Of a DNA stretch of 64,000 nt, positions 1-9,260 are shown piece after piece. Under the pieces are notes generated by a model. The model was not told where the DNA came from. It did not search any database and worked only from the letters and a program-made list of their open reading frames with translations. Within the stretch, counting starts at the first letter, position 1. Each line of letters opens with the position of its first letter. Source of the stretch: Flavobacteriaceae bacterium PS02334 (GTDB lineage: Bacteria > Bacteroidota > Bacteroidia > Flavobacteriales > Flavobacteriaceae); contig JASCOH010000001.1 in NCBI GenBank assembly GCA_029959295.1, positions 248,001-312,000 on the forward strand, given 5' to 3'. A program made the translations under genes and the position numbers.

Positions 1-2
1 AG

Positions 3-1256
3 CTCGTGGAAGACCACGGCATACCCGCAAACGAAATCCGTTTTATACAGGAAGGCAAGAATGATAAGCAACGTAAGGAACTTATCAAAGGTATGAACGA
101 GGGCAAAATCCGTGTGCTGTTCGGTTCTACAAGTATGTTGGGTACAGGTGTGAATGCACAAAAAAGAGCCGTTGCCGTTCATCATTTAGATACACCGTGG
201 CGACCAAGCGACCTTGCCCAAAGGGACGGTCGGGCAGTCCGAAAAGGCAATGAGATTGCCAAGTTCTTTGCCGACAACAAAGTAGATGTAATTATCTATG
301 CCGTAGAAAAATCACTGGATAGCTACAAGTTTAACCTGCTGTACAATAAACAGCTATTTATAGACCAATTAAAAAACAACAATCTCGGCAAACGGACTAT
401 TGACGAGGGCAGTATGGACGAAAAATCGGGAATGAACTTTTCGGAATACGTGGCTATCCTTTCGGGAAATACCGACCTTTTGGATAAAGCCAAATTAGAA
501 AAACAGATTGCCGGATTGGAAAGCGAAAAACAGGCGTTTAACCGTTCCAAGTTCAGTGCCAAATACAAGCTGCAAGACTTTACGGAATTGCTGGATAGTA
601 CGCAATCCCGACTAAACAGAATGAGCCTTGATTGGGAAAACTTACAGCAACGCATACAAAAACGTTCGGATAGTACAATTGCAAATCCTGTACAGTTGGA
701 CGGTTTACCGCCCAATGAGGATATGAAACAAATCGGTGCAAAGCTCAACCAGCTTGCGGACAAAGCCCGCACCGGAGGTCAGTATGAAGAAATCGGTAGT
801 TTGTACGGATTTACGCTGTTGGTAAAAACCGAAATGTCTGAAAAGGAGGGCGTGGATATACGGGTAAACCGCTTTTTAGTGCAGGGAGAGGGCAATATCA
901 AATACACATTCAATAACGGTTTAATGGCAAAAGACCCTGAAACCGCTTCAATGAATTTTTTAAGGGCGTTGGAAAAACTACCCTGCTACGTCAAACAGGA
1001 GCAGGAGAAAATTGCCGAACTGCAAAAAGATTTACCTGTTCTTCAGGAGGTGGCCAATGGAACCTGGTCTAAGGAAAACCGATTGAGCGAACTCAAAACG
1101 GAACTGGCTGGCGTTGAACGAAAGATACAGTTGTCTATCACGCCGGAAATTAAAGAAGAACCAATAGAGCAAACCGAAAAGCAGAAAGAAGCTCCAAAGG
1201 TTTCTGAAAGTATTACACGAACAAAAGGTATTCATATACCACGTGGGGTATTATAA
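3..1256 (+). CDS. C-terminal part of a large SNF2-type helicase / N6-DNA methylase protein (5' end outside the window)
   Basis: The reading frame is open from the left edge, so the apparent GTG start at 6 is not real and the N-terminus is missing. The visible part begins inside the second RecA-like helicase domain. The run LFGSTSMLGTGVNAQ, then DTPWRPSDLAQRDGRAVRKG, is the SNF2 motif V/VI region with its arginine finger. After about residue 130 comes a long charged, coiled-coil-rich tail (ESEKQAFNRSKFSAKYKLQD). Proteins of this kind, often near 1,800-2,000 residues with an N-terminal methylase-like domain, are standard cargo or backbone of Bacteroidetes ICEs. A role in DNA modification or anti-restriction during transfer is often suggested but unproven. 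The tail ends with a short Lys/Glu-rich segment and a TAA stop. Confidence 0.8.
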   Translation, partial: LVEDHGIPANEIRFIQEGKNDKQRKELIKGMNEGKIRVLFGSTSMLGTGVNAQKRAVAVHHLDTPWRPSDLAQRDGRAVRKGNEIAKFFADNKVDVIIYAVEKSLDSYKFNLLYNKQLFIDQLKNNNLGKRTIDEGSMDEKSGMNFSEYVAILSGNTDLLDKAKLEKQIAGLESEKQAFNRSKFSAKYKLQDFTELLDSTQSRLNRMSLDWENLQQRIQKRSDSTIANPVQLDGLPPNEDMKQIGAKLNQLADKARTGGQYEEIGSLYGFTLLVKTEMSEKEGVDIRVNRFLVQGEGNIKYTFNNGLMAKDPETASMNFLRALEKLPCYVKQEQEKIAELQKDLPVLQEVANGTWSKENRLSELKTELAGVERKIQLSITPEIKEEPIEQTEKQKEAPKVSESITRTKGIHIPRGVL

Positions 1257-1491
1257 GAAAGTCATTCCCTGTCACCCTGCTCGTCCATTTTCTTGAAAGC
1301 CCGTCACTCATGGAATTTTGTCCTATTGGTTTTCCTGTTCCGCAATTCAAGGTATGTAGGATAAAAGTCACCGCAGCAGCAGTTTCAATTTGGTTAGTAC
1401 TGTTTTGAGCTTGGTAAATTTATAAAAAAATGAGCATCGCTTTAATCCTTATCTAATGCAGAATGTTATACCGGATATGCACCTTTCACTA

Positions 1492-4008
1492 TCACATAAG
1501 GGTTGATTTTTTCATTCTTCTAAACAATTTATAAATTTCAAACCACAAAACTGAAACCGCCGCTACCGATAATGTCATCCCTAACTCCTGTAAGTCCAAT
1601 CCGGTTACGTGAAAGAAATTTGCAGCAGGTGCAATATACAGTATGGCAAAAAGTAATACCAAAGTTAGACCGATAATAACCGGGAAGAGGGGATTCTTAT
1701 TCTTGAAGCTGTCAAACACACTGTAAGAGAAGGAACGGTTCACGAGGCTCAACAATATATTTGCGATAATCAGTGTGGTAAAAACCATTGCCCTTGTTTT
1801 TTCTTCGCTGCCACCATTCAGAACAGACCATTGATAGGCAAATAATACGCCTGCTGTGATTACTAACCCCTGTATGATACTGATGGCCAACTCACGCAAA
1901 TTCAAAAAGGTATCGGTCATTGTTCTGGGTGGTTGTTGCATCGTATTTTTCTCCATCGGTTCGTTTTCATACACAATGGAGCAGGTAGGTCCCATCACCA
2001 ATTCCAGAAAGATAACGTGTACAGGTGTAAATATCTGTGGAAATATCCAGCCCAAAAATAAAGGCAAAGATACCGTCAGTATAATTGGTATATGGATAGA
2101 AATGATGTACTGTATAGCTTTTTTGATATTGGCATAAATCCTTCTTCCGGCAGCAATACCTATAACTAATTTTTCAAGGTCGTCATTGGTTATCACCAAA
2201 GATGCGGCTGCTTTTGCAATTTCTGTTCCTTTGTAGCCCATTGCCACGCCTATATGAGCTGCTTTGAGAGCAGGGCCGTCGTTTACACCATCACCCAGCA
2301 TCGCCACCACTTCACCTTTCATTTTCAGTGCATTCACCACGCTAAGTTTAGCTTCGGGAAACATCCGGGTAAATAAAACGGTGCGTTCAGCCACCGGTAT
2401 TAATGCTTCTTCCGGGTAAGCCGCCACATCGTTTCCGTTCAGGACTTCAGCCGTATTGACGATACCTGCTTGGGAGGCGATACTGCGTGTTGTATCAGCA
2501 TTATCTCCCGTGATTACCTTCACCTTGATGCCTGCTTCATAAATATGACGGAATACTTCCCGTATCCCTTCCTTCGGAGGATCATAGAACACAACCAATC
2601 CCAAAAATTCAAATTCAAAATCCTGTTGTCTTTCCGGAAAATCATTGCCTTCAAAACCGGATTTGGCTACTCCTAACACCCGGTATCCCTGCTGCCCGAA
2701 CTCCCTGATAAGGCCTCTGATTTTGTCCTTTTCGGTATCCGAGAGCGTAGCGACAGCAAGAATAGCTTCGGGAGCTCCTTTGGCAGCTATAATTCTTTCT
2801 TTTTCTGAATTTTCGAAAAGATGTGTCATCATAGGTGGTTTACCTTCCAATGGATATTCGTGGAACATCTGGTAATCTTTTCTTACATCGTCTCTTTGTG
2901 TCTGTTCATACACCTGGTGAAGCGTTTTTTCCATCGGGTCAAACGGAACGGGTTCGCTACTCCACATCGCATAGTCTATCAATGCTGCCAGTTCGGGGTT
3001 GGCAAATTCTTTTTCATCAAAAATTTTGTCAGATCGGTAATCATACAACTGTTTAAGCTGCATAGAGTTTTCGGTAATGGTACCTGTTTTATCGGTACAG
3101 ATAACCGTGGTGCTGCCTAACGTTTCTACGATACTGCTTCTTTTTATGATGATGCCCTCCCGCATCAGCTTCCAGGCACCCAAAGCCATAAACGTGGTGA
3201 ATGCAACGGGAATTTCTTCGGGAAGGACAGACATCGCCAGGGTAAGACCGTTCAACAGACTGTCAACAAGATTACCCGTCCGTATGAAACTGAACATCCA
3301 AACCATTAGAAAAATGAGGATACCGGCAACAGCCATCCATTTTACAAATTTCCGTATCTGAACCTGCAATGGTGAAATTTCTTCTTTTATCGTCAGGATA
3401 GATTCGCCGATCTTGCCGATTTGCGTTTGTTTTCCAATCTGTTCTACTTCAAAGACCGCCAATCCCGAAACGGCAATCGTTCCGCTAAAAATTTTATTAT
3501 TCCCCGGATCACTGTTTTTGAATACAGAAAAACTCTCACCGGTTAATGATGCTTCATTGACTGAAAAGTCATTACTGTGGACAATCCGCCCGTCGGCATT
3601 GATGATCCTTCCTTCTTCCGTAATGCACAAATCGCCTATGACAATATCATGCGTAGCTATTTTGACCACTTCCGAATTTCTGATTACCGTGCTCAGCGGT
3701 TCATTCAGCTTTTCTAATTCCGCCAGTGCTTTTTTGCTGCGGTTGTCCTGATAAAAGGAAATAGCAGATACGGCAATAATGGCCAGAAACATAAACAGTG
3801 CTTCGCCATAATCGCCTACGATCACATAGATAATTGAAATAGCAAAGAGCAGGATTAGCATTGGCTCTTTCAATATGTTGATCAACATATCCAGCAGGGA
3901 ATTTTTGCCAATTGCCTCCATCCGGTTGTAGCCATACCGCTCCCGGGAAACCTTTACCTCGTTTACCGTCAGCCCTTTTAGATGATTGGGTATATTATAA
4001 GTTGTCAT
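1492..4008 (-). CDS. P-type cation-transporting ATPase (P2/P3-like)
   Basis: This 838-residue inner-membrane pump couples ATP hydrolysis to cation transport. The order of parts is typical: N-terminal cation-ATPase domain (about 1-60), actuator domain with LTGES at 155-159, the membrane motif PEEIP at 263-267, the phosphorylated aspartate D306 in DKTGT, and GDGVNDGPALK in the hinge. A six-helix C-terminal membrane region follows. No N-terminal CxxC metal-binding domain and no CPC motif are present, so a soft-metal (Cu/Ag/Zn/Cd) P1B pump is unlikely. A Ca2+- or H+-type substrate is more plausible, but ion specificity cannot be read from the motifs alone. It stands alone on the minus strand between the helicase gene and rteC, about 235 bp from the convergent helicase stop. 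Confidence 0.9.
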   Translation of the reverse strand: MTTYNIPNHLKGLTVNEVKVSRERYGYNRMEAIGKNSLLDMLINILKEPMLILLFAISIIYVIVGDYGEALFMFLAIIAVSAISFYQDNRSKKALAELEKLNEPLSTVIRNSEVVKIATHDIVIGDLCITEEGRIINADGRIVHSNDFSVNEASLTGESFSVFKNSDPGNNKIFSGTIAVSGLAVFEVEQIGKQTQIGKIGESILTIKEEISPLQVQIRKFVKWMAVAGILIFLMVWMFSFIRTGNLVDSLLNGLTLAMSVLPEEIPVAFTTFMALGAWKLMREGIIIKRSSIVETLGSTTVICTDKTGTITENSMQLKQLYDYRSDKIFDEKEFANPELAALIDYAMWSSEPVPFDPMEKTLHQVYEQTQRDDVRKDYQMFHEYPLEGKPPMMTHLFENSEKERIIAAKGAPEAILAVATLSDTEKDKIRGLIREFGQQGYRVLGVAKSGFEGNDFPERQQDFEFEFLGLVVFYDPPKEGIREVFRHIYEAGIKVKVITGDNADTTRSIASQAGIVNTAEVLNGNDVAAYPEEALIPVAERTVLFTRMFPEAKLSVVNALKMKGEVVAMLGDGVNDGPALKAAHIGVAMGYKGTEIAKAAASLVITNDDLEKLVIGIAAGRRIYANIKKAIQYIISIHIPIILTVSLPLFLGWIFPQIFTPVHVIFLELVMGPTCSIVYENEPMEKNTMQQPPRTMTDTFLNLRELAISIIQGLVITAGVLFAYQWSVLNGGSEEKTRAMVFTTLIIANILLSLVNRSFSYSVFDSFKNKNPLFPVIIGLTLVLLFAILYIAPAANFFHVTGLDLQELGMTLSVAAVSVLWFEIYKLFRRMKKSTLM

Positions 4009-4161
4009 ATTTTTAAAATTATTGTTTATTAAATAGTATCGGCATTAAGAGCTATTCTTGATAACAGCTTTCACGAACGCAGAGAAAGTAAGTTGGTAAA
4101 ACATTTAATATATTAATAGTTAAAATACAATAAGTATCTTTTATTGCAATTAAAATCAATT

Positions 4162-5004
4162 CTATTTTTCTTCTTGATCATCCATTCTCCGTAACAGTCC
4201 TTCTTTTAGAGTATCAATAAATTTGGTTCGGTTAGTTTTTCTATTGCGAAGTTCTAAAAAGGTGTGGTAAAAATCTCCCAAATCAACATTGAATGTCTGC
4301 TCAAAATAAGTCGCAATTACTTTGATGTCTATGGTTCCATTACCAAAAACCCCTTGAGTGTGTAATGCGTAAATTAATTCAATCAGTGCTGTTTTACTTG
4401 CTGTCCACACTAGCGTAGATTTGATTTTTTCCGCACTTTTCAGTGTGCTGTATCTAATATTATTAGAAAGATTATCCTCCAAATAAACCTGTATTAAGTC
4501 GTTCGCAATAATTTTGGCGACCTTATAGTCATGGGATGTTGAAAAACTATGATCAGATTCAAAATAGTAAGTATCCAAACTTAACTTAATATCATACTTC
4601 CCACGAACGAAATATTTGTGGTCAAGATAAGTGCTGTTGGTTCGATAATACTTATAGAATTCAAGATTATTATCAAAAAATCTTTTAAGATTAAATAACT
4701 CGTTGTTTAAATGTGTTTCAATTACCTTTTCACCACCATAGGGCTTTTTGGTTTCTATCTTGTAGATAGAATTATAATAAATTAGTTTAGAAAGTACATT
4801 AGGCTTCAAATGTTTGAAAAAATGGATTTCTTCCTCAATGTCTTTAAAACCACGTTTTAATACAACTTGTTTTAATTTAGCTATTTTGTCTATAGTTAAG
4901 CCAATAGCTTTTTCGCATAATGCTAAAGAGCCATTAAATTCGATAGATAACTCATTAATCTCGTCATCTAAATCTCTAATTATGTTTTTACAAAAATCGT
5001 TCAT
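4162..5004 (-). CDS. rteC: RteC-domain regulator of ICE excision/transfer
   Basis: This 280-residue protein resembles RteC, the protein that in the CTnDOT family activates the excision genes after tetracycline induction through RteA/RteB. Recognisable features are the N-terminal helical stretch, the central LDTYYFES and DHKYFVRGKYDI segments, and the C-terminal part with TALIELIYALHTQGVFGNG and FYHTFLELRNRKTNRTKF, typical of the RteC winged-helix region. No rteA/rteB two-component pair and no tetQ are in the window, so the inducing signal here is unknown. The gene lies in an AT-rich stretch between the P-type ATPase and the HD hydrolase. RteC proteins are near-diagnostic of Bacteroidetes ICEs. 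Confidence 0.85.
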   Translation of the reverse strand: MNDFCKNIIRDLDDEINELSIEFNGSLALCEKAIGLTIDKIAKLKQVVLKRGFKDIEEEIHFFKHLKPNVLSKLIYYNSIYKIETKKPYGGEKVIETHLNNELFNLKRFFDNNLEFYKYYRTNSTYLDHKYFVRGKYDIKLSLDTYYFESDHSFSTSHDYKVAKIIANDLIQVYLEDNLSNNIRYSTLKSAEKIKSTLVWTASKTALIELIYALHTQGVFGNGTIDIKVIATYFEQTFNVDLGDFYHTFLELRNRKTNRTKFIDTLKEGLLRRMDDQEEK

Positions 5005-5092
5005 TTAAAAAGGTAGTATGATATGGCTATTCTTTAAAGGATTTTCCTTGCACTAAACCATAAATATTCAATAATAAAATTGTTTTGGATTC

Positions 5093-5695
5093 TCAAAAAG
5101 ACTTTATCAAGCCTTCCAGGTATTCTATATTGGCTTTCTTTCCGGTTAACAGCCTATCTTTGCAATATGCTGTATAAAAACAGTGTTTGTTGAGAAAGTC
5201 CAATGACTTCTGTAATTTATCTGGAATTATGTGCCCTGATCGTTGTTCTGTTTCTTTCCATACAAGTTCATCCATTTGACGGAAATCTTTGGTTCCTAAA
5301 TGGTACACATCCGAATCCCGTAAAATATCTTCGATTAAATTGGTTGGTTTTGTATTTGCCTCTGTTGCCATAATCGCTTTGTTTATTGCCAGTATAATAC
5401 TGGCATCAATTTTCTGGCTACGTAAAAATTGTTCCATAATAAATGCTCCTCTTTTTTCATGGCCATCCATTGGCCCAAATAATTGACCGGTATCGTGGAA
5501 CCATGCTGCCGCCAACAAAACAAATCTTTCCATATTTTTCAAACGATAGAAATCTGCCATTTCAGCTGCATTTTTAACAACAGCCTTTGTGTGTTCCAGA
5601 TTATGATAGCATAGTTCAGCGGTAGTCTTTGAATCAAACAGGCTTACTACATACTCCGCTATTCTTTTTAAATAATTTTGCTTTGATATATCCAT
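5093..5695 (-). CDS. HD-domain phosphohydrolase
   Basis: A 200-residue cytoplasmic protein with the metal-binding HD signature. The first histidine lies in CYHNLEHTKAVV near residue 32, and the HD pair in AAAWFHDTGQLFG near residue 67, followed by GHEKRGA. HD proteins hydrolyse phosphomonoesters or nucleotide phosphodiesters. This small, single-domain form is probably a nucleotide or phosphate-ester hydrolase, but the substrate cannot be inferred. It lies upstream of and in the same orientation as the VIT1-like gene, with about 70 bp between 5' and 3' neighbours on either side, so it may be the last gene of the minus-strand cargo run or have its own promoter. Confidence 0.8.
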   Translation of the reverse strand: MDISKQNYLKRIAEYVVSLFDSKTTAELCYHNLEHTKAVVKNAAEMADFYRLKNMERFVLLAAAWFHDTGQLFGPMDGHEKRGAFIMEQFLRSQKIDASIILAINKAIMATEANTKPTNLIEDILRDSDVYHLGTKDFRQMDELVWKETEQRSGHIIPDKLQKSLDFLNKHCFYTAYCKDRLLTGKKANIEYLEGLIKSF

Positions 5696-5773
5696 TGTAT
5701 CAATATTTATTAAATTGACAATTACATTGGGATTAAAACCTAAATATTCTTTTGATTTTGCCGTTCATCATTG

Positions 5774-6463
5774 TTAGGAAATATTTACGCCAAATACATA
5801 CCCAACAATTGCCGTTATTACCATTGCAATAGTCCCCCAGAAGCAAATTCTAACTATTGCGACCCCTATATTGGAGCCCCCTGTTTTGGCAGCAATAGCC
5901 CCCAAAATCATTAAGAAAATAATCGAAAAACCATATTGGTAATACACCATATTTTTTTCTGGAGCAAAAATGGAGACCATCATTGGCAACGCTGCTCCGG
6001 AAAGAAAAGAGAAAAACGATGCTACTGAAGCCTGAAAAGGTTTTGCTACAGTAATCTCGTTTATTCCTAATTCGTCTTTTGTATGTGCTTCCAGTGCATT
6101 GTGATCTGTAAGTTCTTTCGCCACGAGCATTGCTGTTTCTTTGCTGACACCTCTTTTTTTATAAATTTTTGCCAATTCGTGGAGTTCAATTTCAGGCATT
6201 TTTTCTAACTCTTTCATCTCCCTGTTTATGTCCGATTTTTCTGTATCAGCTTGTGAGCTTACAGAAACATATTCTCCTGCGGCCATCGACATTGCTCCTG
6301 CGATGGTTCCCGCCAAAGCCGCCAAAATTATAGCATGTCGGCTGGGATCTGCGGCAGCAACTCCAATTACAATACTTGTGGTGGAAAGCAATCCGTCATT
6401 AGCTCCTAAAACAGCAGCTCTTAACCAACCCACTCTGTTTACATAATGTTTTTCCAATTCCAT
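5774..6463 (-). CDS. VIT1/CCC1-family transporter (iron/manganese)
   Basis: A 229-residue polytopic membrane protein of the VIT1/CCC1 family, which moves Fe2+ or Mn2+ out of the cytosol. The start HYVNRVGWLRAAVLGANDGLL is the family signature, with GANDG in helix 1. Helix 2 (AALAGTIAGAMSMAAGEYVSV) carries the conserved Met and Glu. A charged cytoplasmic segment (about 75-130, MKELEKMPEIELHELAKIY) with several Glu residues matches the metal-binding domain. Three helices close the protein. It sits 32 bp from the cytochrome b gene on the same strand, within a block rich in metal and redox functions, which supports a metal-homeostasis role. Confidence 0.88.
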   Translation of the reverse strand: MELEKHYVNRVGWLRAAVLGANDGLLSTTSIVIGVAAADPSRHAIILAALAGTIAGAMSMAAGEYVSVSSQADTEKSDINREMKELEKMPEIELHELAKIYKKRGVSKETAMLVAKELTDHNALEAHTKDELGINEITVAKPFQASVASFFSFLSGAALPMMVSIFAPEKNMVYYQYGFSIIFLMILGAIAAKTGGSNIGVAIVRICFWGTIAMVITAIVGYVFGVNIS

Positions 6464-6495
6464 TTTTATAATTATTTATATAGTTTATATTATTT

Positions 6496-7071
6496 TTATT
6501 CTCCACCTATCATCTTAGATACTATTCCTTTTTTATTTGTCAGTTCACCAATTACGATTCCGCCAAAATGCAATAAAATGAATATCGGAAACCAATAAAT
6601 GGCCCACTTATGAACAGCTTCCATGGGTTCTTTCCATTGACCATCACCCCATTTCAGGTAAAATCCTGTAACAATAGAAACGGCGATGAACAGATAAAAA
6701 ATTACATAAATAAATCCTTGCATTCTTTCCTTTACTGATTGGGATTTCTTCAACGGATCAGGAAATTTAATTCCCTTTACGAGCATATAAATTATCCTTA
6801 CTAAGAATGCCAGAAACATAAAGTAGGCAGCATATTCATGCCATTCCCACATCGGTTTCTGAATGCTTTTTACGATAGGTATTATCTGTCCCTTTTCAAG
6901 TGAAATGTTGTGGCTTTGCATCTCGGTTTCAACCGTATCTATAATTGTTTTTTTGCTCATCCAGTACATCCGTAAAAATCCGGTAATAAATAAAATAGAC
7001 ATTAATAGTGCAACAGACCAATGTAAAATCCGGTGAATTACTGTAAACTGATTTTTGTTTTCCATTTTCAT
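6496..7071 (-). CDS. Cytochrome b561-like membrane cytochrome b
   Basis: A 191-residue four-helix membrane protein of the cytochrome b/b6 (b561 or Ni-hydrogenase type b) superfamily. Candidate haem ligands are the histidines in HRILHWSVALLMS (first helix), WHEYAAYFMFLAFL (second helix) and VHKWAIYWFPIFILLHFGG (last helix). Such proteins carry electrons between quinol and a periplasmic partner. The partner is not obvious. The ApbE, thioredoxin and DUF3570/DUF4266 genes further downstream in the same orientation make a shared periplasmic redox role reasonable but inferred. The stop codon is 3 bp from the PAP2 gene boundary, so co-transcription is likely. Confidence 0.82.
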   Translation of the reverse strand: MKMENKNQFTVIHRILHWSVALLMSILFITGFLRMYWMSKKTIIDTVETEMQSHNISLEKGQIIPIVKSIQKPMWEWHEYAAYFMFLAFLVRIIYMLVKGIKFPDPLKKSQSVKERMQGFIYVIFYLFIAVSIVTGFYLKWGDGQWKEPMEAVHKWAIYWFPIFILLHFGGIVIGELTNKKGIVSKMIGGE

Positions 7072-7074
7072 ATT

Positions 7075-7830
7075 TTAAAATGTTTTAATGATTGCTAATC
7101 CAAATTGTTTTGTTTGATAAGTAGGTAGAATAACCAGTGATGCCTGATTCTTTTTATTTGCAAACCATTTTGAAATGGTTGGAAACAACCAATACGCCAC
7201 TTCTGTCGATAGAATGCCAATGCCTGCTCCGGTCATCACGTCACCAACCCAATGTTTGTCATTAAAAATCCGGTAGATTCCTGTCATGGCAGCAATCGGA
7301 TAGCCGGAAATACCCAACCAAAAATTGGTTTCATTATATTCCCTGAACATAAAATGTGCGGATGAAAAAGCCGTTGCCGTATGTCCGGAAGGGAAGGAAG
7401 TCTTACTGGAACCATCCGGACGTTCCTCGCCAACCAACTGTTTGGTGGGCAAAACCATTGCCGCTGATATGAGTTGGGAGGTTGCATATATGATGGTTCT
7501 GTCCCTGAAATTATGTTTTCCTTTTACCCCCGACAGATTGAGTCCATAGACTGCAATAGCAGGAGCATACTGCATGTAGTTGTCAATCTTAGCACCAGGC
7601 AAAATATGTTCCCTGCTCTCGTGACGGGTAGATTGGTTAAGTGTTTTCAAACCATCTGACATTAGACTTAAAACACCATAAGAAACCAAAATTGTGGGAA
7701 TGATGAGCTTCTTAGTGGAAAACTGATAAGCAGGATTGGTTGTTTTAGACAAAATGCTGCTATCTGCTTCTATGTTTTGAGAAAAAAGCAAGGTTGGAAA
7801 TAGAAGAAATATTAAGAAAACACGCTTCAT
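7075..7830 (-). CDS. PAP2-family phosphatase
   Basis: A 251-residue secreted or membrane-bound acid phosphatase-like protein. Residues 1-18 (MKRVFLIFLLFPTLLFSQ) form a signal peptide. The three PAP2 motifs are visible: KQLVGEERPDG, the central PSGHTATAFSSAHF, and the third motif SGYPIAAMTGIYRIFNDKHWVGDVMTG, which holds the catalytic Arg, His and Asp. Bacterial homologues dephosphorylate undecaprenyl pyrophosphate, phosphatidylglycerophosphate or other lipid phosphates. Its place between the cytochrome b and DUF3570 genes, and near dgkA and an LTA-synthase-like gene, points to lipid-phosphate handling in the periplasm. It is 1 bp from the DUF3570 stop, implying one transcript. Confidence 0.88.
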   Translation of the reverse strand: MKRVFLIFLLFPTLLFSQNIEADSSILSKTTNPAYQFSTKKLIIPTILVSYGVLSLMSDGLKTLNQSTRHESREHILPGAKIDNYMQYAPAIAVYGLNLSGVKGKHNFRDRTIIYATSQLISAAMVLPTKQLVGEERPDGSSKTSFPSGHTATAFSSAHFMFREYNETNFWLGISGYPIAAMTGIYRIFNDKHWVGDVMTGAGIGILSTEVAYWLFPTISKWFANKKNQASLVILPTYQTKQFGLAIIKTF

Positions 7831-7831
7831 T

Positions 7832-9010
7832 TTATTTAAACTTAAGGTTCAACGAAATGATATCACCCTTCATACCGGTTGTTTTTGTATAATGCCCATA
7901 GCGTATTTCAATCATATTGAATTTTGAGATTCCTAATAATCCGTTGGGAAGATTGAACCTGGCCCCCATACCAAAGAACTGGCTGTTAAATCCGGACAGA
8001 TCATAATTGCTGGTATAAAACCCGTTGGATTCGTTGTGTGTTTGGTAGGCACCGAAATACTTTACCGCTGTCTGGGTATAATACCTGTAGAAAGGACTGA
8101 GGGAAACAAAAGGGGATAATTTTACCGGTGTTTCTATATTGAAAGTATGTGAATTTATACCCCAATTATCTGTATAATAGCGGTAATAGGTTCGGATAAT
8201 GAACCGGTCACCCAAGAAATAATTGGCACGGAAACCCAAAGGGAGCTTGAACCGGTTATCAGGAAGTTTTTCCTGATGTACGCTTCCATCCGAAAAATAT
8301 ACACGGTGAAACGGAAGGCTCAATAGTCCGTTTTGCTGAACGGCATCTACAAGAAATACGAGCTGTAAATTGGCATTGATAATCTGCGAATAAGAAAGTG
8401 ATGCCGCAAAAGTATTCCGGCTATCTGTTCCGCCGTCTTCTGCTGTCCCTTGCCTCAATTCTATGGGAAGAATAAGTTTTACCTGATCGATATACGCATG
8501 AAGATTGGTTGTTAATTCTCCCATTTTATTGGCTGTTTTTTTGGAGAAACCAATATTTGCCCCAAAAGATTGATAGTCATATTCGGTGGAAGAAGACACG
8601 CCTGCCATAAAACTGTTTCCCTTTTCTTCATTTTCTACCTGCCAGCTCAAGGAAGGATAAACTCTGATGTCCTGACTGGATGCTGAGGAATTGGCCTTGA
8701 GGTCTATCATATCCGAAGAGGCAGAAGTATAGTGGTCTATGCCCAATTCTGCCCCAAAAGTGTGTTTGCGTTTTTTCTTGTCATATCGGATGAGTTTCAC
8801 ATTGATTATATTGGAAATATCGGTCAGCTTTTCTGTTCCGATACCTCCCGTTACCGCAGAATTGTTCCCATCCTGTTTGTAATAACTGGACACTAAATTT
8901 ACTTCATCAACTTTTAATTTTCCGACCGATGCAGAATCTGTTTTTATTTGCTGTGCCTGGATTTGATAAAAACTAAAAAGTCCTAATGCACTAATATATA
9001 TTCTTTTCAT
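7832..9010 (-). CDS. DUF3570 outer-membrane-like protein
   Basis: The frame is open to 9100, but the ATG at 9010 gives MKRIYISALGLFSFYQIQAQ, a clean signal peptide. I choose it over the upstream start, which overlaps the DUF4266 gene. The mature 370-odd residues consist of alternating aromatic and polar strands (VSLSPFYRYYTQ, FIIRTYYRYYTDN) ending in a beta-strand with terminal Phe-Lys, as expected for an outer-membrane barrel. DUF3570 genes characteristically follow DUF4266, ApbE and thioredoxin-like genes in Bacteroidetes and some Proteobacteria, exactly the order seen here. The function of the family is not established. Confidence 0.82.
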   Translation of the reverse strand: MKRIYISALGLFSFYQIQAQQIKTDSASVGKLKVDEVNLVSSYYKQDGNNSAVTGGIGTEKLTDISNIINVKLIRYDKKKRKHTFGAELGIDHYTSASSDMIDLKANSSASSQDIRVYPSLSWQVENEEKGNSFMAGVSSSTEYDYQSFGANIGFSKKTANKMGELTTNLHAYIDQVKLILPIELRQGTAEDGGTDSRNTFAASLSYSQIINANLQLVFLVDAVQQNGLLSLPFHRVYFSDGSVHQEKLPDNRFKLPLGFRANYFLGDRFIIRTYYRYYTDNWGINSHTFNIETPVKLSPFVSLSPFYRYYTQTAVKYFGAYQTHNESNGFYTSNYDLSGFNSQFFGMGARFNLPNGLLGISKFNMIEIRYGHYTKTTGMKGDIISLNLKFK

Positions 9011-9041
9011 TTTTCTTTTTCGGGTTACTATTTCACTGATT

Positions 9042-9260
9042 TTAATTACATCCACAACCCCCGCCACTTTTTCCGGCATTGGCTCCGGAGGCTCCTTCAC
9101 GGTAAGATTGAAAGTTAAGTTCAGTTTTTTCTATGGTACGGTTGCTCAATACCATTTCGGCATCGTTGAGTTTGTTTTTCTGATATTCTTTCACTGTGGT
9201 GCAGGAACCAAGCGATAATGTACCGATAGCACTTAGCAGGATTATTTTATTTGTTTTCAT
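9042..9260 (-). CDS. DUF4266 small lipoprotein with C-terminal Gly/Cys tail
   Basis: A 72-residue lipoprotein. The N-terminus MKTNKIILLSAIGTLSLGSC carries a lipobox (LGSC) with the lipidated cysteine near residue 20. The tail is striking: SGANAGKSGGGCGCN, a glycine-rich end with two cysteines, conserved in DUF4266 proteins. The gene overlaps the ApbE stop by 4 bp and precedes the DUF3570 gene, so the three are surely co-transcribed. The Cys-rich tail could bind a metal, be oxidised by the co-encoded thioredoxin-like protein, or be a site of modification. None of these is demonstrated. Confidence 0.8.
   Translation of the reverse strand: MKTNKIILLSAIGTLSLGSCTTVKEYQKNKLNDAEMVLSNRTIEKTELNFQSYREGASGANAGKSGGGCGCN

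Noticed and set aside
323-772. 149-residue minus-strand frame inside the helicase gene, and many similar long frames opposite hsdR, the RND pump and mobB
   Set aside because: They are mirror frames of real genes with biased composition and no family motif or ribosome site.
7832-9100. DUF3570 gene start at 9100
   Set aside because: The upstream extension overlaps the DUF4266 gene in another frame and precedes an internal clean signal peptide at 9010.
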